From: Brucella cytisi
GTDB lineage: Bacteria > Pseudomonadota > Alphaproteobacteria > Rhizobiales > Rhizobiaceae
Reading direction: 5' to 3'
Assembly: GCA_012103075.1 (NCBI GenBank)
Contig: JAAVLQ010000003.1
Coordinates: 248,001-312,000 of the forward strand
DNA: 64,000 bases
Positions 1 to 10,325 of the stretch are shown one piece after another. Below the pieces are notes generated by a model. That model saw only the letters and a list, made by a program, of their open reading frames with translations. It did not search any database and was not told the DNA's origin. Made by a program: the position numbers and the translations under genes. The stretch's first letter is position 1. Each line of letters starts with the position of its first letter.

Positions 1-1353
1 ATGGACTGAAGTGTACCATAACCGCGCACCGAGCCGGACGTTACGCCAATGCTCGGCAGCACTTCGACGGACAGGTCACTTTGCGGGAAATAATAGGCTG
101 ACTGGGCGGATGCGACGGCAAGCGTGCCGATGGATGGGCTGAAATTCATGACACCGCCGCCATCACCGACCATATGGCACGTCAGGGTGCGAAATTTACC
201 CTCATCGTCCACCGCAATCGCTGTTTCAATATCGAAGGGATGGCGTTTCAGGCCGAACTGGAAGTGCCGCCAGCGGTCAAGTGCCAGCCGTACGGGTCGG
301 CCCTGCGAATAGAGTGCCGCGAGCGCCACATAGAAGGGAAACGGATGATGTTCCTTCTGGCCGTAGCCGACCGTGTAACCAGCCATGAAGTCGAGCTTGT
401 GCAGCGGTAGCCTGCTTTCCTTGATCATGCTCATCGTCAGCTGCGCAACTGCATAGGGTGCCTGCGTCGCACCGACCATGCGCAGCGTGCCGCTGTCGCG
501 CTCATACCGTGCCAGTCCGTTATCCAGTTCAAGCGCCGCGGGCTCAATGGACTGGCTGTAGAACTTTCGTGCGAATACCTGTGTTCTCTTGCCCGGATTG
601 CGCATTTCGCCATTGATGCGGGCGGATTCTGCGCATCGCGGTACCGAATTGCGGATCGTCTTCTTGCGGCCATACGATGCCGGAAGCATCCGCTTTCGCC
701 CTGACCATGGTGTTCTTCATCGAGGAATAACGGTCTTCTGCGTACGGATCGCCACCATCTACGCGGACGTGGCGCGCAGCCACATAGGCCGCGCGGGCAG
801 CCGGCAACGCCTTGGCTCCGAAACGGAAAATATCCGTATTGAACTGCAACAGTTTCGCGGCAACGCGGAAGCGCTCATAATCGTGCCAGATGCCTATCGC
901 CACCGGCTGCCCGAGCATGGGAGAGACGTTGCCGGGTTTGAGGAAAAACTCGCCATAGAATCCGGGTTCGGGCATGACCATATTGTCGGACGCAATCGTG
1001 TCGGCGTCGATCAGCACGTCGGGCCTGTATTGGCCGAGCACGGACAGATCCAGCCCCTCGTAGATCCGTTCCGCGCGCGGGATATGGATCGTCAGGGCAT
1101 AGGACTGATGATCGGGCCAACCGGGCAGATCGTGCGCGCGGCTATCGATCGCGAAGACTTTCTGCCCCGTCACTTTCGCCATGCCGTCGCGGCGATATCG
1201 CAGCGACCCGCCAGCGATCCAGCCGCCATCGGAGCCGACCGGCGATGGCATCATGTCCGCCCGCGCGTCGCCGAGCGGGCGAACTACAGCGGTGACACCA
1301 AGCGCTGCCGCAGCTTTCAAAAAATTTCGACGTGTCAGATCGAGCCTTGCCAC
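1..1353 (-). CDS. Tat-exported molybdopterin-dependent oxidoreductase, large subunit (3' end outside window)
   Basis: Xanthine dehydrogenase-family molybdopterin-binding subunit, of the type that oxidises aldehydes or N-heterocycles in the periplasm. The N-terminus has a twin-arginine signal (RRNFLK, residues 8-13) followed by an Ala-rich hydrophobic stretch. The family's N-terminal domain follows (DGMAKVTGQKVFAID, near residue 55). A frameshift lies at about 615-640; the reading then resumes with INGEMRNPGKRTQVFARKF and runs to the window edge (GGVMNFSPSIGTLAVASAQS), so the C-terminal active-site half is missing. It starts back to back with the LacI gene at 1537, with an operator-like palindrome between them. 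Substrate unknown. Confidence 0.8.
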
Positions 1354-1476
1354 GATCCCTCCTTTGTTACGCCTGATTTATGGAGCCGGGGAATGAAGCT
1401 CCGCCCTTCGCCGTTTCTTTGGCGACCGCAAGCCGACCCGGTCAGAGTTCCCCTGATTATCACGTTGGATAACGTT

Positions 1477-1492
1477 TGCAAATCGTTTTGCA
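1477..1492. promoter_or_regulatory. LacI-type operator between the Mo-oxidoreductase and lacI genes
   Basis: TGCAAATCGTTTTGCA is an inverted repeat with a central CG and 7 of 8 paired positions matching, which is the usual form of a LacI-family operator. It lies 45 nt before the regulator start and 124 nt before the oxidoreductase start, so it could serve both. Confidence 0.55.
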
Positions 1493-1536
1493 TCGTATGT
1501 GACGCCGTGATATTCATATCGAAACTGGAGTTTGCG

Positions 1537-2505
1537 ATGAGGAAACCTACAATCGGCGACTGGCGGGGCAGCGGGCGTATCGGTAACGACAGTATCCCAC
1601 GCCTTTAGTGGAAAGCGTCATGTCGAGCCCGGAACTCGTCAGCGGATTGAAGAAATTGCCCGACAGATCGGCTATCGCCCCAATATCAGGGCACGACTGC
1701 TGCGCACGGGCACAGCAAACTCCATAGCTCTCATATCAAGTATGCCATTCGCGGTGGCTGCCGGTCCGTCGCGACTGGGCTTTCTGATGGAAATCGCGGC
1801 GGCTGCAGCCATGCCTGCCTTGCTGAACGGCCTCGCGCTTTCGATCGTTCCCCAATGGAGTCGGAGGGTGCCCTTGATGCCCTTGAGGTGGACGGTGTTA
1901 TAATTGTCGAGCCGACCGTTAATGACCCGGTGTTGGAATATTTTGACGATCGTAACATTCCGATCGTCTCGATCGGACGTGTCCCGGATCGAGATGATAT
2001 CACATTTGTCGACTTGCAAAGTGAGCGCACGGCCAAACTGCTGCTGGACCACCTCGCCACAGAGGGTGGCAGAACAGGGCTGATAACAGGCACCGCGCGA
2101 CGCAATTCGTATTACGAGACAGAGCGAGCCTATTTGCAGTATGTGGCCCGCCATGGTTATCAACCAGTGGCGATCAGGCTCGAAGAAAGCGGTGGAGAGC
2201 AGGCAGCGAGGGAAGCCGTCGACATACTTCTGCGCGATACGCCCGACCTGACCGCCCTGTGCGTTCCCGTTGACGCTTTTGCCTCCGGCGCTCTTATTGC
2301 CGCAAAAGCTGTTGGACGCCCGGTGCCGGATGACCTGAGGATCGCAACTCGATATGATGGCTTGCGCGCCAAACTGGCTTCGCCTGCACTTACTGCAGTC
2401 GATCTTCATCTCGATGAGGTTGCCACGGCTGCAGTCGAGTTGCTGATCGCCAGATTGCAGAACCGCGAACCCCTAAGCCCTATTCTCTGCTACCGGAATT
2501 GGTAA
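1537..2505 (+). CDS. LacI-family transcriptional regulator (frameshifted)
   Basis: ATG at 1537 follows a CTGGAG ribosome site at 1525-1530. Joined frames give an N-terminal DNA-binding helix-turn-helix (VSVTTVSHAFSGKRHVEPGTRQRIEEIARQIGYRPN, quoted in parts: VTTVSHAFSGK and IGYRPN), then a periplasmic-binding-protein-like effector domain containing DGVIIVEP, GLITGTARRNSYYETERAYL and LTALCVPVDAFASGAL. Breaks lie near 1565 and 1850. The last residues (CYRNW) deviate from the usual LacI end, so the 3' end may also be altered. It is divergent from the Tat-exported Mo-oxidoreductase and is its likely local regulator, with the operator at 1477-1492 between them. Confidence 0.75.
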
Positions 2506-2745
2506 TCCGCGCTTCGACGCAGCCTTTGATGAGAAGCCGACCGGCTTTCCGATGACTTCCTCTCCATGATAACCGAATAGGCGCTCGGCACCACTGTTCC
2601 AGCTTCTAATAATGCCATTCAGATCCTTGCTAACGATGGCGTCGTCTGAACCGTCGACAATTGCAGCGAGCCAATCCCGTAGATCGAGATCGGATTCGTC
2701 GAGTTGGGGTTGCGAAGCACTGGCATGATGGAGCCTTGCTGACAT
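2473..2745 (-). pseudogene. PAS-domain fragment of a sensor kinase
   Basis: The reading DWLAAIVDGSDDAIVSKDLN followed by GIIRSWNSGAERLFGY and GEEVIGKPV is the N-terminal half of a PAS domain as found in HWE/HisKA_2 sensor kinases. After KPV the sequence becomes unrelated and ends by overlapping the 3' end of the LacI gene. No kinase domain is present nearby. I read this as a gene fragment left by a rearrangement; the start at 2745 (MSARLHH) is the internal Met closest to the domain. Confidence 0.6.
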
Positions 2746-2799
2746 ATCAGGAGACGCAAAGCGAAGGCTCTTCTTCAAGCACGGTTCGGCAATCAACCA

Positions 2800-3351
2800 T
2801 CGCCTTCAAAGTGTCCCCGGACGGCACCTTGCTGTGGCACCACTTGCATGAGACATTTTCCCATGAATGAACCATACGCAATGTCAGGAAGTGCCGACAT
2901 CCGGCTCTCCTGAGCGGTCTCCAATGTTCTTTAACCAATCTCCCATCATGTTGCGGACGATCTGATGCAGTCACCGGAAGCCGCTCAAAGCTGATCGTCA
3001 GCATCTGATGTGAAAGCACCGCGATGTCTGGATGGTGCCCGTTTGGCAATTGTCCATTCCCGGATGATTTTTCAGAGCGGGTCGGGTGTAGTCATGTCTG
3101 TGGCCTTTAAGGCGGCGGTTACAATGCCGCTGATTTCATTGGTCAAAGGACATTTCGAATGGCAAGTATCGTAGTATTATCGTTAAGGCGATGCTTCCCA
3201 CGCCACATATAGATCGCACGAAAATGCCCTATTGTAGCGCGACTTATATCTGTGCTCATTAACGTTCAGGAACTCTTCTGCCATAGGGCCAGTCCAAGTT
3301 TATCCACGATCAACAGCCTCGCGACGGGGCTCACCTCGAGAGAGTATTAGA
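2800..3351. other. Intergenic stretch without a recognisable gene
   Basis: Short open frames occur on both strands (for example 2747-3049, minus) but none shows a domain I recognise or a convincing ribosome site. The stretch separates the PAS fragment from the methyltransferase gene and probably carries that gene's promoter near its right end. Confidence 0.4.
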
Positions 3352-4199
3352 ATGCACAAAGATTTACACGAGGCGAACCGCCTCTCGTGGAATGCGGCGA
3401 CAGTCGCCCACAACAGCCATAAGGGTGATCAGGCAGCTTTCTTTCGCGGTGGTGGTTCGACATTGTTCCCTGAAGAGCGCGATCTTCTTGGCGAAGTTGG
3501 CGGATTGAGCCTGCTCCATCTGCAGTGCAATTCCGGCCAAGACAGCTTGAGCCTCGCACTGCTGGATGCCGATGTGACCGGTGTCGACATTTCCGATGAA
3601 GCGATAGCGTTTGCCCGGCGTCTTTCAGACGAGAGCGGCATTCAGGCGCAATTTGAGCGCGATGATTTGTTTACATGGTTCGACCAAGCGGCTTGCAATC
3701 GCCGGCTATTTGACCGGGTTTTTACATCTTACGGAGCGATCAGCTGGCTTTCGGATCTCGACATCTGGGCGCGCGGCATTGCCAGTGTTCTGCAACCGGG
3801 CGGTCGATTCACATTCTTGGAATTCCACCCATTCGCCATGGTGTTCGATGAGCAGTGGCAGCCGCGCTACGACTATTTCAATAAGGCTCCCGTCGAGGAT
3901 GGCGGCGTTGGCGACTACGTGGCCGATTCCGGACACGGATTGACTCTCGGCGATAGTACGGCAGGAGTTGTGGGTTTTAGAAACCCGCATCCCTCGTACG
4001 AGTTCAGTTGGGGGTAGGTGACGTAATTTCTGCGCTCATCCGTGCAGGGCTAACCCCGGAAAGAATGGTTGAGTTCCCTTACGCTAACGGCTGGCGGGGT
4101 TTTAACGACATGCGCGACATCGGCGGCCGACGCATGATCCCGCCTGCTAAGATGCCGTCCATTCCGCTCATGTACGGTCTGGTCGCGGTTAAGCACTAA
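3352..4199 (+). CDS. Class I SAM-dependent methyltransferase (one frameshift)
   Basis: About 280 residues when joined. Rossmann-fold methyltransferase motif I is a variant (LLHLQCNSGQDSLSLA, near residue 55), followed by the acidic VTGVDISDEAIAFAR that contacts SAM and by VLQPGGRFTFLEFHP (post-motif III). A single break lies in the G run at about 4008-4012. Downstream the protein continues VGDVISALIRAGLTPERMVEFPY and ends GLVAVKH. The acceptor cannot be told from sequence. It stands alone, 119 nt upstream of the IS6 element in the same window strand. Confidence 0.8.
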
Positions 4200-4318
4200 G
4201 CTCGACTTCGTACAAATTGAGCATTAATTTGAGGGGGTTGTTTGGGCGTCATGGGGATCTGTTGCAAAAATTTCGGTGGGGCAAAGCTTGGCCGACCGCT
4301 GGACGCGACTATGCTGCA

Positions 4319-5138
4319 GGCGCAGCGTAACCTTAACCTGTGCGCAGATGCCTGTTGAACTATGATGTAGTGATTACGCGGATTACAGGCCAGCGATATC
4401 GCGCCAGATAGTATTGGCAGTTTGGCGCAGCTAGCGGTGAATGGCAGAGGTGAAGCGGTCGCGAGGAAAATGATGAAGGTTGTAGATTGGGTCGTGAATG
4501 GATGCGAAACGCTGCAAGTGCCGTGCTGATTTGAAGCGCTTCATGCACCGCTCTTTCCATCTTATGGGTTGATGAGAATTCTCGGCCCGATTGTTCAAAC
4601 CTTTATGCTGGCAATGATCACAGTCCGTAAGGCTGATCTCCCGATTGGCAGCACCATAAGATCCCAGTTTATCCGTGACCATGAAGCGGGGAACTGCGCC
4701 CTGACCTGACAAGAGTTTACGGATAAAGCGTCTGGCGGCCTTAGTATCACGGCGTTTCTGGACTAGCACTTCCAGCACAAAGCCATCCTGATCAACGGCG
4801 CGCCACAGAAAGTGCCGTTCGCCGTTGATCGTCACGGCAGCCTCATCAAGGTGCCATTTGTGACCAAGGCGCGGTGAGCGGCGACGGATTGTATTGGCAT
4901 AGTCTCGTCCGAACTTTTCAGCCCATCGGCGCACTGTGTTATGGGTGACGAGAATCCCTCGGTATGCCAGCATGTCTTCGACCATGCGAAAGCTTAGCGG
5001 AAACCGGAAATACAGCCACACCGCTTCTGCAATAACTCAGGTGGAAAGCGATGGCGATAATAAAGCGGGGAGCGATTGTCGAGCATGCCCTCTTATCCAC
5101 CGCTGAGACGTACAGCAAAGTTAAGGTTACGATGACCC
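4319..5138 (-). mobile_element. IS6-family insertion sequence, 820 bp
   Basis: Imperfect terminal inverted repeats bound the transposase gene. The left end begins GGCGCAGCGTAACCTTAAC at 4319. The right end, read on the minus strand from 5138, begins GGGTCATCGTAACCTTAAC. They share an exact CGTAACCTTAAC. The 820-bp length is typical of IS6-family elements. The 8-bp flanks (ATGCTGCA and CATGCCCG) are not direct repeats, so there is no target-site duplication. The right end lies 38 bp beyond the monooxygenase stop. Confidence 0.75.
4383..5086 (-). CDS. IS6-family transposase (frameshift and in-frame stop)
   Basis: DDE transposase. Starting at ATG 5086, the reading MLDNRSPLYYRHRFPPELLQ is broken by one missing base near 5030 and resumes as VWLYFRFPLSFRMVEDMLA. 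The catalytic core is visible: WHLDEAAVTI (first Asp), FMVTDKLGSYG (second Asp) and NNRAENSHQPIRWKER (Glu). A TAG at 4431 interrupts the reading; the same frame continues LRQTANTIWRDIAGL to a TAA at 4383, the usual family ending. Whether the element is still active is doubtful if these breaks are real. Confidence 0.8.
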
Positions 5139-5175
5139 CATGCCCGCTTTCAATCAACGCGCATGGGACGCCGGG

Positions 5176-6975
5176 TTATTTGGTATGGTAGACGGGCTGC
5201 AAGGCATAGACCGGTGTATCGATTCCCTCCATACGGGCCTTGAGCTGTAGCGACAGATATTGCGAGTAATGCCGCGACTGATGCAAGTTACCGCCATGGA
5301 ACCAGAGCGCCTCCTGCTGGGTGGGCTTCCACATATTCCGCTGTTCGCCTTCCCATGGCCCCCGATCTTTCGGCGTTTCCGAGCCCAGACCCCAGACCTT
5401 GCCAACCTTGTCCGCGGTTTGCTGGTCGATGATATCCGCGACCCAGCCATTCATCGAGCCGTAGCCCGTCGCATAGACAATCAGATTGGCGGGCAGCTCT
5501 GTCCCGTTGGCAAGCCGGACCGAATTGTCGGTAATCTCGTCGATCTGACCTGAAGCAAGCTTGATCTTGCCGTCGATGATGAGCTGCGAAGCGCCGATAT
5601 CGATGTAATAGCCGGAACCGCGCCGCAGATATTTGAGGAACAGCCCCGAACCGTCCGAGCCGAAATCCAGCTGGAAACCGGCCTTTTCAAGCGCGGCATA
5701 GAAATCAGCATCGATCTCGCGGATCTTGTCATAGATGGGCTTCTGAAACTCATGCATGATGCGATAGGGCAGCGAGGCGAAGATCAGATCGGCCTTGGCG
5801 GTGGTGACGCCATTCTGCACTGCCTCTTCCGAGTAAAGCGCGCCGAGGCCGTGTTTCATCAGCGGCTCCGAGCGTACAATATGTGTCGATGATCGCTGTA
5901 CCATGGTCACATCCACGCCTGCTTCGCAAAGCGCAGCGCAAATATCATGCGCCGAATTGTTCGACCCGATAACAACGACCTTCTTGCCCTTGTAGCCATC
6001 GGGTCCGGGATGGCGGGATGAATGCTGCTGTTCGCCCTTGAAGCAATCCTGTCCTTTGACGTTCGGGATATTCGGCTTACCCGACATTCCGGTTGCAAAG
6101 ACTAACTGCTTTGGACGAAGGATTACCTCATCTCCATCCCGGTCAACGACGACAGACCATTCCTTCTTTTGTTCGTTCCATTGTGCAGACTTGACCGTGG
6201 AACGTGTCCAGTAATTCAACTCCATTACTTTCGTATAAAATTCCAGCCAATCGCCAATCTTGTCCTTTGGCGCAAAAACCGGCCAGTTCTTCGGGAAGTC
6301 GATATAGGGCAGATGATCGTACCAGACCGGATCATGCAGGCAGAGCGACTTGTAGCGCTTGCGCCATGAATCGCCCGGGCGCTCATTGCGCTCGACGATG
6401 ATCGTCGGCACGTCAAGCTGGCGCAGGCGTGCGCCAAGCGCAATACCGCCCTGCCCGCCGCCAATCACCAGCACATAGGGCTGCTTGTCATAGCCAAGCG
6501 TGCGGGCTTCCTCCTCGCGCTCTTCCTTCCATGTCTTGGCGCCAATATCCTGACCGTGCTTCGCACCTAGCGGGCGGGTAAAGCCGGACTTTTCCTCGTG
6601 ACCCTTCAGCTCCGACATGACGGTGAGAAGGGTCCATATCTTGCCACCCTTCAGGCGAATGAGACCGTAACCACGCGCGACTTCGGTCTCAAAAGAGATC
6701 CAGCTTTCGGTGAGGCCATCGGCTTCCGTCGCTGTCTCCCCGGCTGCAACTAGCCATTTTGTCGGCTTCACAAGCTGTAATTGCGACTGCAGCATGTCGC
6801 GCACCTGATCATGACCCTCCACAGTCTTGATGTTCCAAGTGAACGCGACCAGATCGCGCCAGTAGCAATCATCGGCAAACATCGAAACCGCTTCATCGAT
6901 CCGGCCCGCTTCAAGTGCTGCGCCAAACTTGTCGAGAAAGGCCTGCACGCGGACATTTGGTGTTTTCTCTAGCAT
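5176..6975 (-). CDS. NTF2-like/FMO fusion flavin monooxygenase
   Basis: Intact, 599 residues. Residues 1-125 form a SnoaL/NTF2-like domain. Residues 165-599 form a flavin-containing monooxygenase with the FAD motif GGGQGG (172-177), the FMO-type sequence FKGEQQHSSRH (about 312-322) and the NADPH motif GSNNSA (337-342). ATG 6975 is chosen over an upstream in-frame start at 7170 because a GGAGGAA ribosome site sits at 6982-6988 and because the protein then begins at the domain. It lies 59 nt after the alcohol dehydrogenase, in one sigma-54-driven operon. Family members oxygenate ketones, amines or sulfides; the dehydrogenase partner suggests a ketone, by inference. Confidence 0.85.
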   Translation of the reverse strand: MLEKTPNVRVQAFLDKFGAALEAGRIDEAVSMFADDCYWRDLVAFTWNIKTVEGHDQVRDMLQSQLQLVKPTKWLVAAGETATEADGLTESWISFETEVARGYGLIRLKGGKIWTLLTVMSELKGHEEKSGFTRPLGAKHGQDIGAKTWKEEREEEARTLGYDKQPYVLVIGGGQGGIALGARLRQLDVPTIIVERNERPGDSWRKRYKSLCLHDPVWYDHLPYIDFPKNWPVFAPKDKIGDWLEFYTKVMELNYWTRSTVKSAQWNEQKKEWSVVVDRDGDEVILRPKQLVFATGMSGKPNIPNVKGQDCFKGEQQHSSRHPGPDGYKGKKVVVIGSNNSAHDICAALCEAGVDVTMVQRSSTHIVRSEPLMKHGLGALYSEEAVQNGVTTAKADLIFASLPYRIMHEFQKPIYDKIREIDADFYAALEKAGFQLDFGSDGSGLFLKYLRRGSGYYIDIGASQLIIDGKIKLASGQIDEITDNSVRLANGTELPANLIVYATGYGSMNGWVADIIDQQTADKVGKVWGLGSETPKDRGPWEGEQRNMWKPTQQEALWFHGGNLHQSRHYSQYLSLQLKARMEGIDTPVYALQPVYHTK

Positions 6976-7034
6976 TGCAATTTCCTCCCATAGATGTTGA
7001 CGCCGTGCTCTCCCAAGCCCGGCAGTGAAATGCG

Positions 7035-8107
7035 TTACCTTTTGAGATCGATCAGAATTTTGAGCTGCGTACCCGCCGGGTCGAGCAAACGGTCGAAACC
7101 TTCGGCAACAGCGTTCTCCAACGCGATTGTCCCGGTAACGATCTTTTTGCCGGAATCTGGCCGCTCGCAATCAGCCTTGCGACGCGCGGCCAGTAATGGG
7201 TGGGATAGGCCCACGAGCCGCGAATATCGATATCCTTGAACGTGACATCGAACCAGTTGAGCGGGTTTTCATGTGGGTGAAGGCCGGTCTGTACCACAAC
7301 GCCCTGTTTGCGGACGGCATCGGTACAGTTCTTCAACGCATGTTCATTGCCAACGCATTCGATGGCCACATCACAGCCGACATTGCCTTCCGTCTCGGCA
7401 CGGACTACATCGCCAACATTTTCAGACTTCGGGTTGATGGTGCGAATATCAACCAGCTTTTCGCGCGCAAGCTGCAAGCGTGTCTCGTTGAGATCAGAAA
7501 GGAATATCTGCGACGCGCCCGCAGCCCGCGCAGCCATCGCCACCAGAATGCCGATGGGACCGGCGCCCGTGACAAGCACGCTGTTGCCAGCCGTCACGTC
7601 GCCACGGTCGCAGGCGTAAACCGCAACTGCTGTCGGTTCGATCAGCGCCGCCTCTTCATCGCTGAGATCGTCGGGGATGGGCTGGACATTATAGCTGTTG
7701 AGCAAAGCCTGTTCGGCCATGCCACCCGAATGCCGGGACAGCCCCGCCAAAGCCAGACTGGTGCTTAAGTGATAAAGCCCGCGATCGGCAAAATAGTCGC
7801 CTGCCCTTGGCATGATGAGCGGTTGGACCGACACGCGGTCGCCGACTTTCACGCGGCGAACATCAGCCCCTACGGCTTTGACCACGCCGCCAAATTCATG
7901 GCCCAAAATCTGAGGACCACTTGCCTTGGTGAAGGGATGCGGTTCAGCCGGAATGAAAATCGGACCATAGGCATATTCGTGCAGATCGGTACCGCAGATG
8001 CCGCAAAAGCGGTTTTCAATCAGAACCTGATCTGCGCCGGGATCGACTGGTGCCGGCACGTCTTCAACGCGCAGATCCCCGGCAGCATAAAAGCGCAACG
8101 CACGCAT
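7035..8107 (-). CDS. Zinc-dependent medium-chain dehydrogenase, butanediol dehydrogenase-like (one frameshift)
   Basis: About 357 residues. Catalytic and structural features are the zinc site CGICGTDLHEY, the GHEFGG motif, and the Rossmann motif VLVTGAGPIGIL. The PIFIPAEPHPF insert and overall layout resemble (R,R)-butanediol dehydrogenases, which interconvert 2,3-butanediol and acetoin with NAD. A one-base gap in an A run near 7155 shifts the frame; the true end reads VTGTIALENAVAEGFDRLL to DLKR and a TAA at 7035. ATG 8107 has a GGAGGAG site directly upstream. It is the first gene after the sigma-54 promoter at 8141-8156. The precise alcohol is inferred only. Confidence 0.82.
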
Positions 8108-8140
8108 ATATTTCTCCTCCATTTGCCTCACTGGAGGAAA

Positions 8141-8156
8141 AGCAAGCCGCATGCCA
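8141..8156 (-). promoter_or_regulatory. Sigma-54 (-24/-12) promoter for the dehydrogenase-monooxygenase operon
   Basis: Read on the minus strand the site is TGGCATGCGGCTTGCT, which fits the consensus TGGCAYRNNNNTTGCW at every defined position. It ends 33 nt upstream of the dehydrogenase ATG. The upstream gene encodes a sigma-54 activator, and its probable binding sites lie at 8227-8260. Confidence 0.85.
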
Positions 8157-8226
8157 GTTGCGGCTTATGTTCTAAGCCTTTGTTTGGTCTTCATTATATT
8201 TGGGGCAAGAATTTATCCTGAACCAA

Positions 8227-8260
8227 TGCAACAGGATTTATGCAACAGCTGTTGCAACAG
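8227..8260. promoter_or_regulatory. Upstream activator sites for the AcoR-type regulator
   Basis: TGCAACAG occurs at 8227-8234, 8241-8248 and 8253-8260 and in inverted orientation at 8249-8256. These form two overlapping perfect palindromes, TGCAACAGCTGTTGCA (8241-8256) and CTGTTGCAACAG (8249-8260). They lie about 70-115 bp upstream of the -24/-12 element, the usual place for a sigma-54 activator to bind. Confidence 0.7.
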
Positions 8261-8268
8261 TTGCGCCG

Positions 8269-10146
8269 TCAGCGTATCTGCTTCAAACGACGATGGATTG
8301 TCGACCGATTGACGCCAAGTTTTCGCGCCAGCGCGGAAATATTGTTGCCACACGCATCAAGCTCACGGCGCAAGGCTTGCTGGTCAGTACGGCCATTTCC
8401 GCCGCAGTTTCAGCCTGAAAATGTTCGGGCAGACAGTCGGTGGTGATTGTTGCATCTGTTGCAATTGCGGCTGCAACGCGCAACGTATTGTTGAGTTCGC
8501 GCAAATTTCCCGGCCAGCCGTAGGGCAACAGCGCTTTTCTCGCGGCACGATCAAGTGTGATGGTCTCGCCTTCTTCTTCTCCGATGCGGCGCAAAAGATG
8601 ATCGACCAGATTGTCGAAATCCTGTCTCTGTCGCAACGACGGCAGGGTCAGTGTTGCGGCATTGAGCCGATAGAGCAGATCTTCGCGAAAACGCCCTTCG
8701 GCTGCCAGCGCGGCCAGATCGCGATGCGATGCCGACAGAAGCCGGAATCTGACCGGTTTCGGCTTCAAAGCACCGACAGGCTGGATTTCGCTTTCCGAAA
8801 GAACCCGCAGCAAGCGGCTTTGCAGCGCTAGCGGCATGTCGCCGATCTCGTCCAGAAACAACGTACCGCCATTGGCCGCCTCGATAAGTCCGGTCTTTCC
8901 CTTCTGCATCGCGCCGGTGAAAGCGCCGGGAACATAGCCGAACAATTCGGATTCGATCAGTTGTTCCGGTATTGCCGCGCAATTGACGGCGATGAAGGGG
9001 CCGGGTTTGGCGTTGCTGTCGTGAATGGCGCGCGCCAGATATTCCTTGCCGCTGCCGGTTTCGCCTTTGATGAGAATGGGGATATGCCGGTCCGCCAGTT
9101 TGGCCGCACGGGCCTGAAGCGCCTCCATGGCGGGGTCACCGAAACTCAACTGACGCAAGGCAGCCGGCAACCGCACGGATATGCTGGTCGCAGGTGCGCG
9201 GAAACTGCTGACGGGCGCAATGGCGCTTGCGAACAGTGCCAGACCATTGCGCGCCCGGAGCAGGCGCTCGCCATTGGGCCGTCCGCGCATTAGCGCCGGA
9301 AGCTGATCAATATCAATATCGAAGACGCTGGAGATCGGTTTCCCGATGAAGTCCCCGGTGGAGATCGTGCTCAGGTTCATGCCGCGGGCGACAGCACCAA
9401 AACCGCCATGCGTCATGCCAGTGATCGTGCCGCTGCCGTCAATCGTAATCGCTGCATCGGGATCGACATCGAGAAAATCCGGCAACCGTGCCAGACGCAA
9501 AACCCAGTCCTCGCGGGCCCCGGTCATCAGATTGGCAAGCTCGATCCGCCGCGCTGTTGAAGCGACCAGATGAAGTGCCAGCTGCTGGCTTGCTTTCGAA
9601 GTCGGTGAGCGCAGTTGCGAAATATCGAGCACCGCCGACAGATCGCCAAACGTATCAAAAATGGGCGCTGCCGTGCAGGTCAAACCGATATGGCAGGCGT
9701 CGAAATGGTCATCCTGATGGATGATGACAGGTTGGCTCGAAACCATGCAGGCCCCGACGGCGCATGTTCCCGCACGATCTTCCGACCATTCCGATCCGAG
9801 ATAGAGGCCAGCCTTGCGCAGCTGATTGTCGAATGTGGGGTCGCCCATGAATTCCACCGTGACGCCACGCGCATCCGACAACAGCAGGACATAGCTTTGA
9901 TCGGCGACTTGTCTGAACAGCGCTTCGAGACCGGTGCGCCCGATGCGAATGAGTTCTTCCGACTGCTCGCGATGCTCCCGCAGCAATGTGTCAGGCACGA
10001 TATAGGCTTCCTGCGTCTGAGCAGGATTAAGCCGATAATCATTGAGGCACCGCAACCCGGGATTGAATCACAGGCAGATCACGACCTGTCGTCCCGCCCA
10101 TGGCGACGCGTTCAATCTCCCTGATGTGCGACAGTGTCGACACCAT
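8269..10146 (-). CDS. acoR: AcoR-type sigma-54-dependent transcriptional activator (two frameshifts)
   Basis: About 625 residues. An N-terminal GAF-type sensor region (GLEALFRQVADQSYVLLLSD onward) is followed by an AAA+ domain with Walker A GETGSGKE, the sigma-54 contact GAFTGA, and Walker B GGTLFLDEIGD. A Fis-type HTH ends the protein after a frameshift near 8390 (NNISALARKLGVNRSTIHRR). A second break near 10045 separates the first residues, MVSTLSHIREIERVAM, which start at ATG 10146 behind a GAGGAGG site. AcoR-family proteins activate acetoin or alcohol catabolic operons. The gene is directly upstream of the dehydrogenase-monooxygenase operon on the same strand and is its probable activator. 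Confidence 0.85.
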
Positions 10147-10325
10147 GAGCTTCCTCCTCTGCCTAGAAGCTGGCATAAAAGGCGTGTGGACTCAAGTACG
10201 CCGATCGTCTCCAGCAGAGGTTACGTCGCAAAATTTCGTCTTGAAAAATGCAGCCAACACTCCTGAGCCTCGATGGAGCTCGACGTTCTTCGATCGCTTT
10301 GCAGGCGAATGTTGCACTCCGGATA

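Noticed and set aside
589..1608. A 339-codon plus-strand open frame opposite the Mo-oxidoreductase gene
   Set aside because: It is antisense to a clear conserved protein, has no domain, and is an effect of GC-rich codon use.
2747..3049. A 100-codon minus-strand frame upstream of the PAS fragment as a conserved small protein
   Set aside because: No recognisable family, no good ribosome site, and an unusual Cys/His/Trp-rich composition without a consistent metal-binding pattern.
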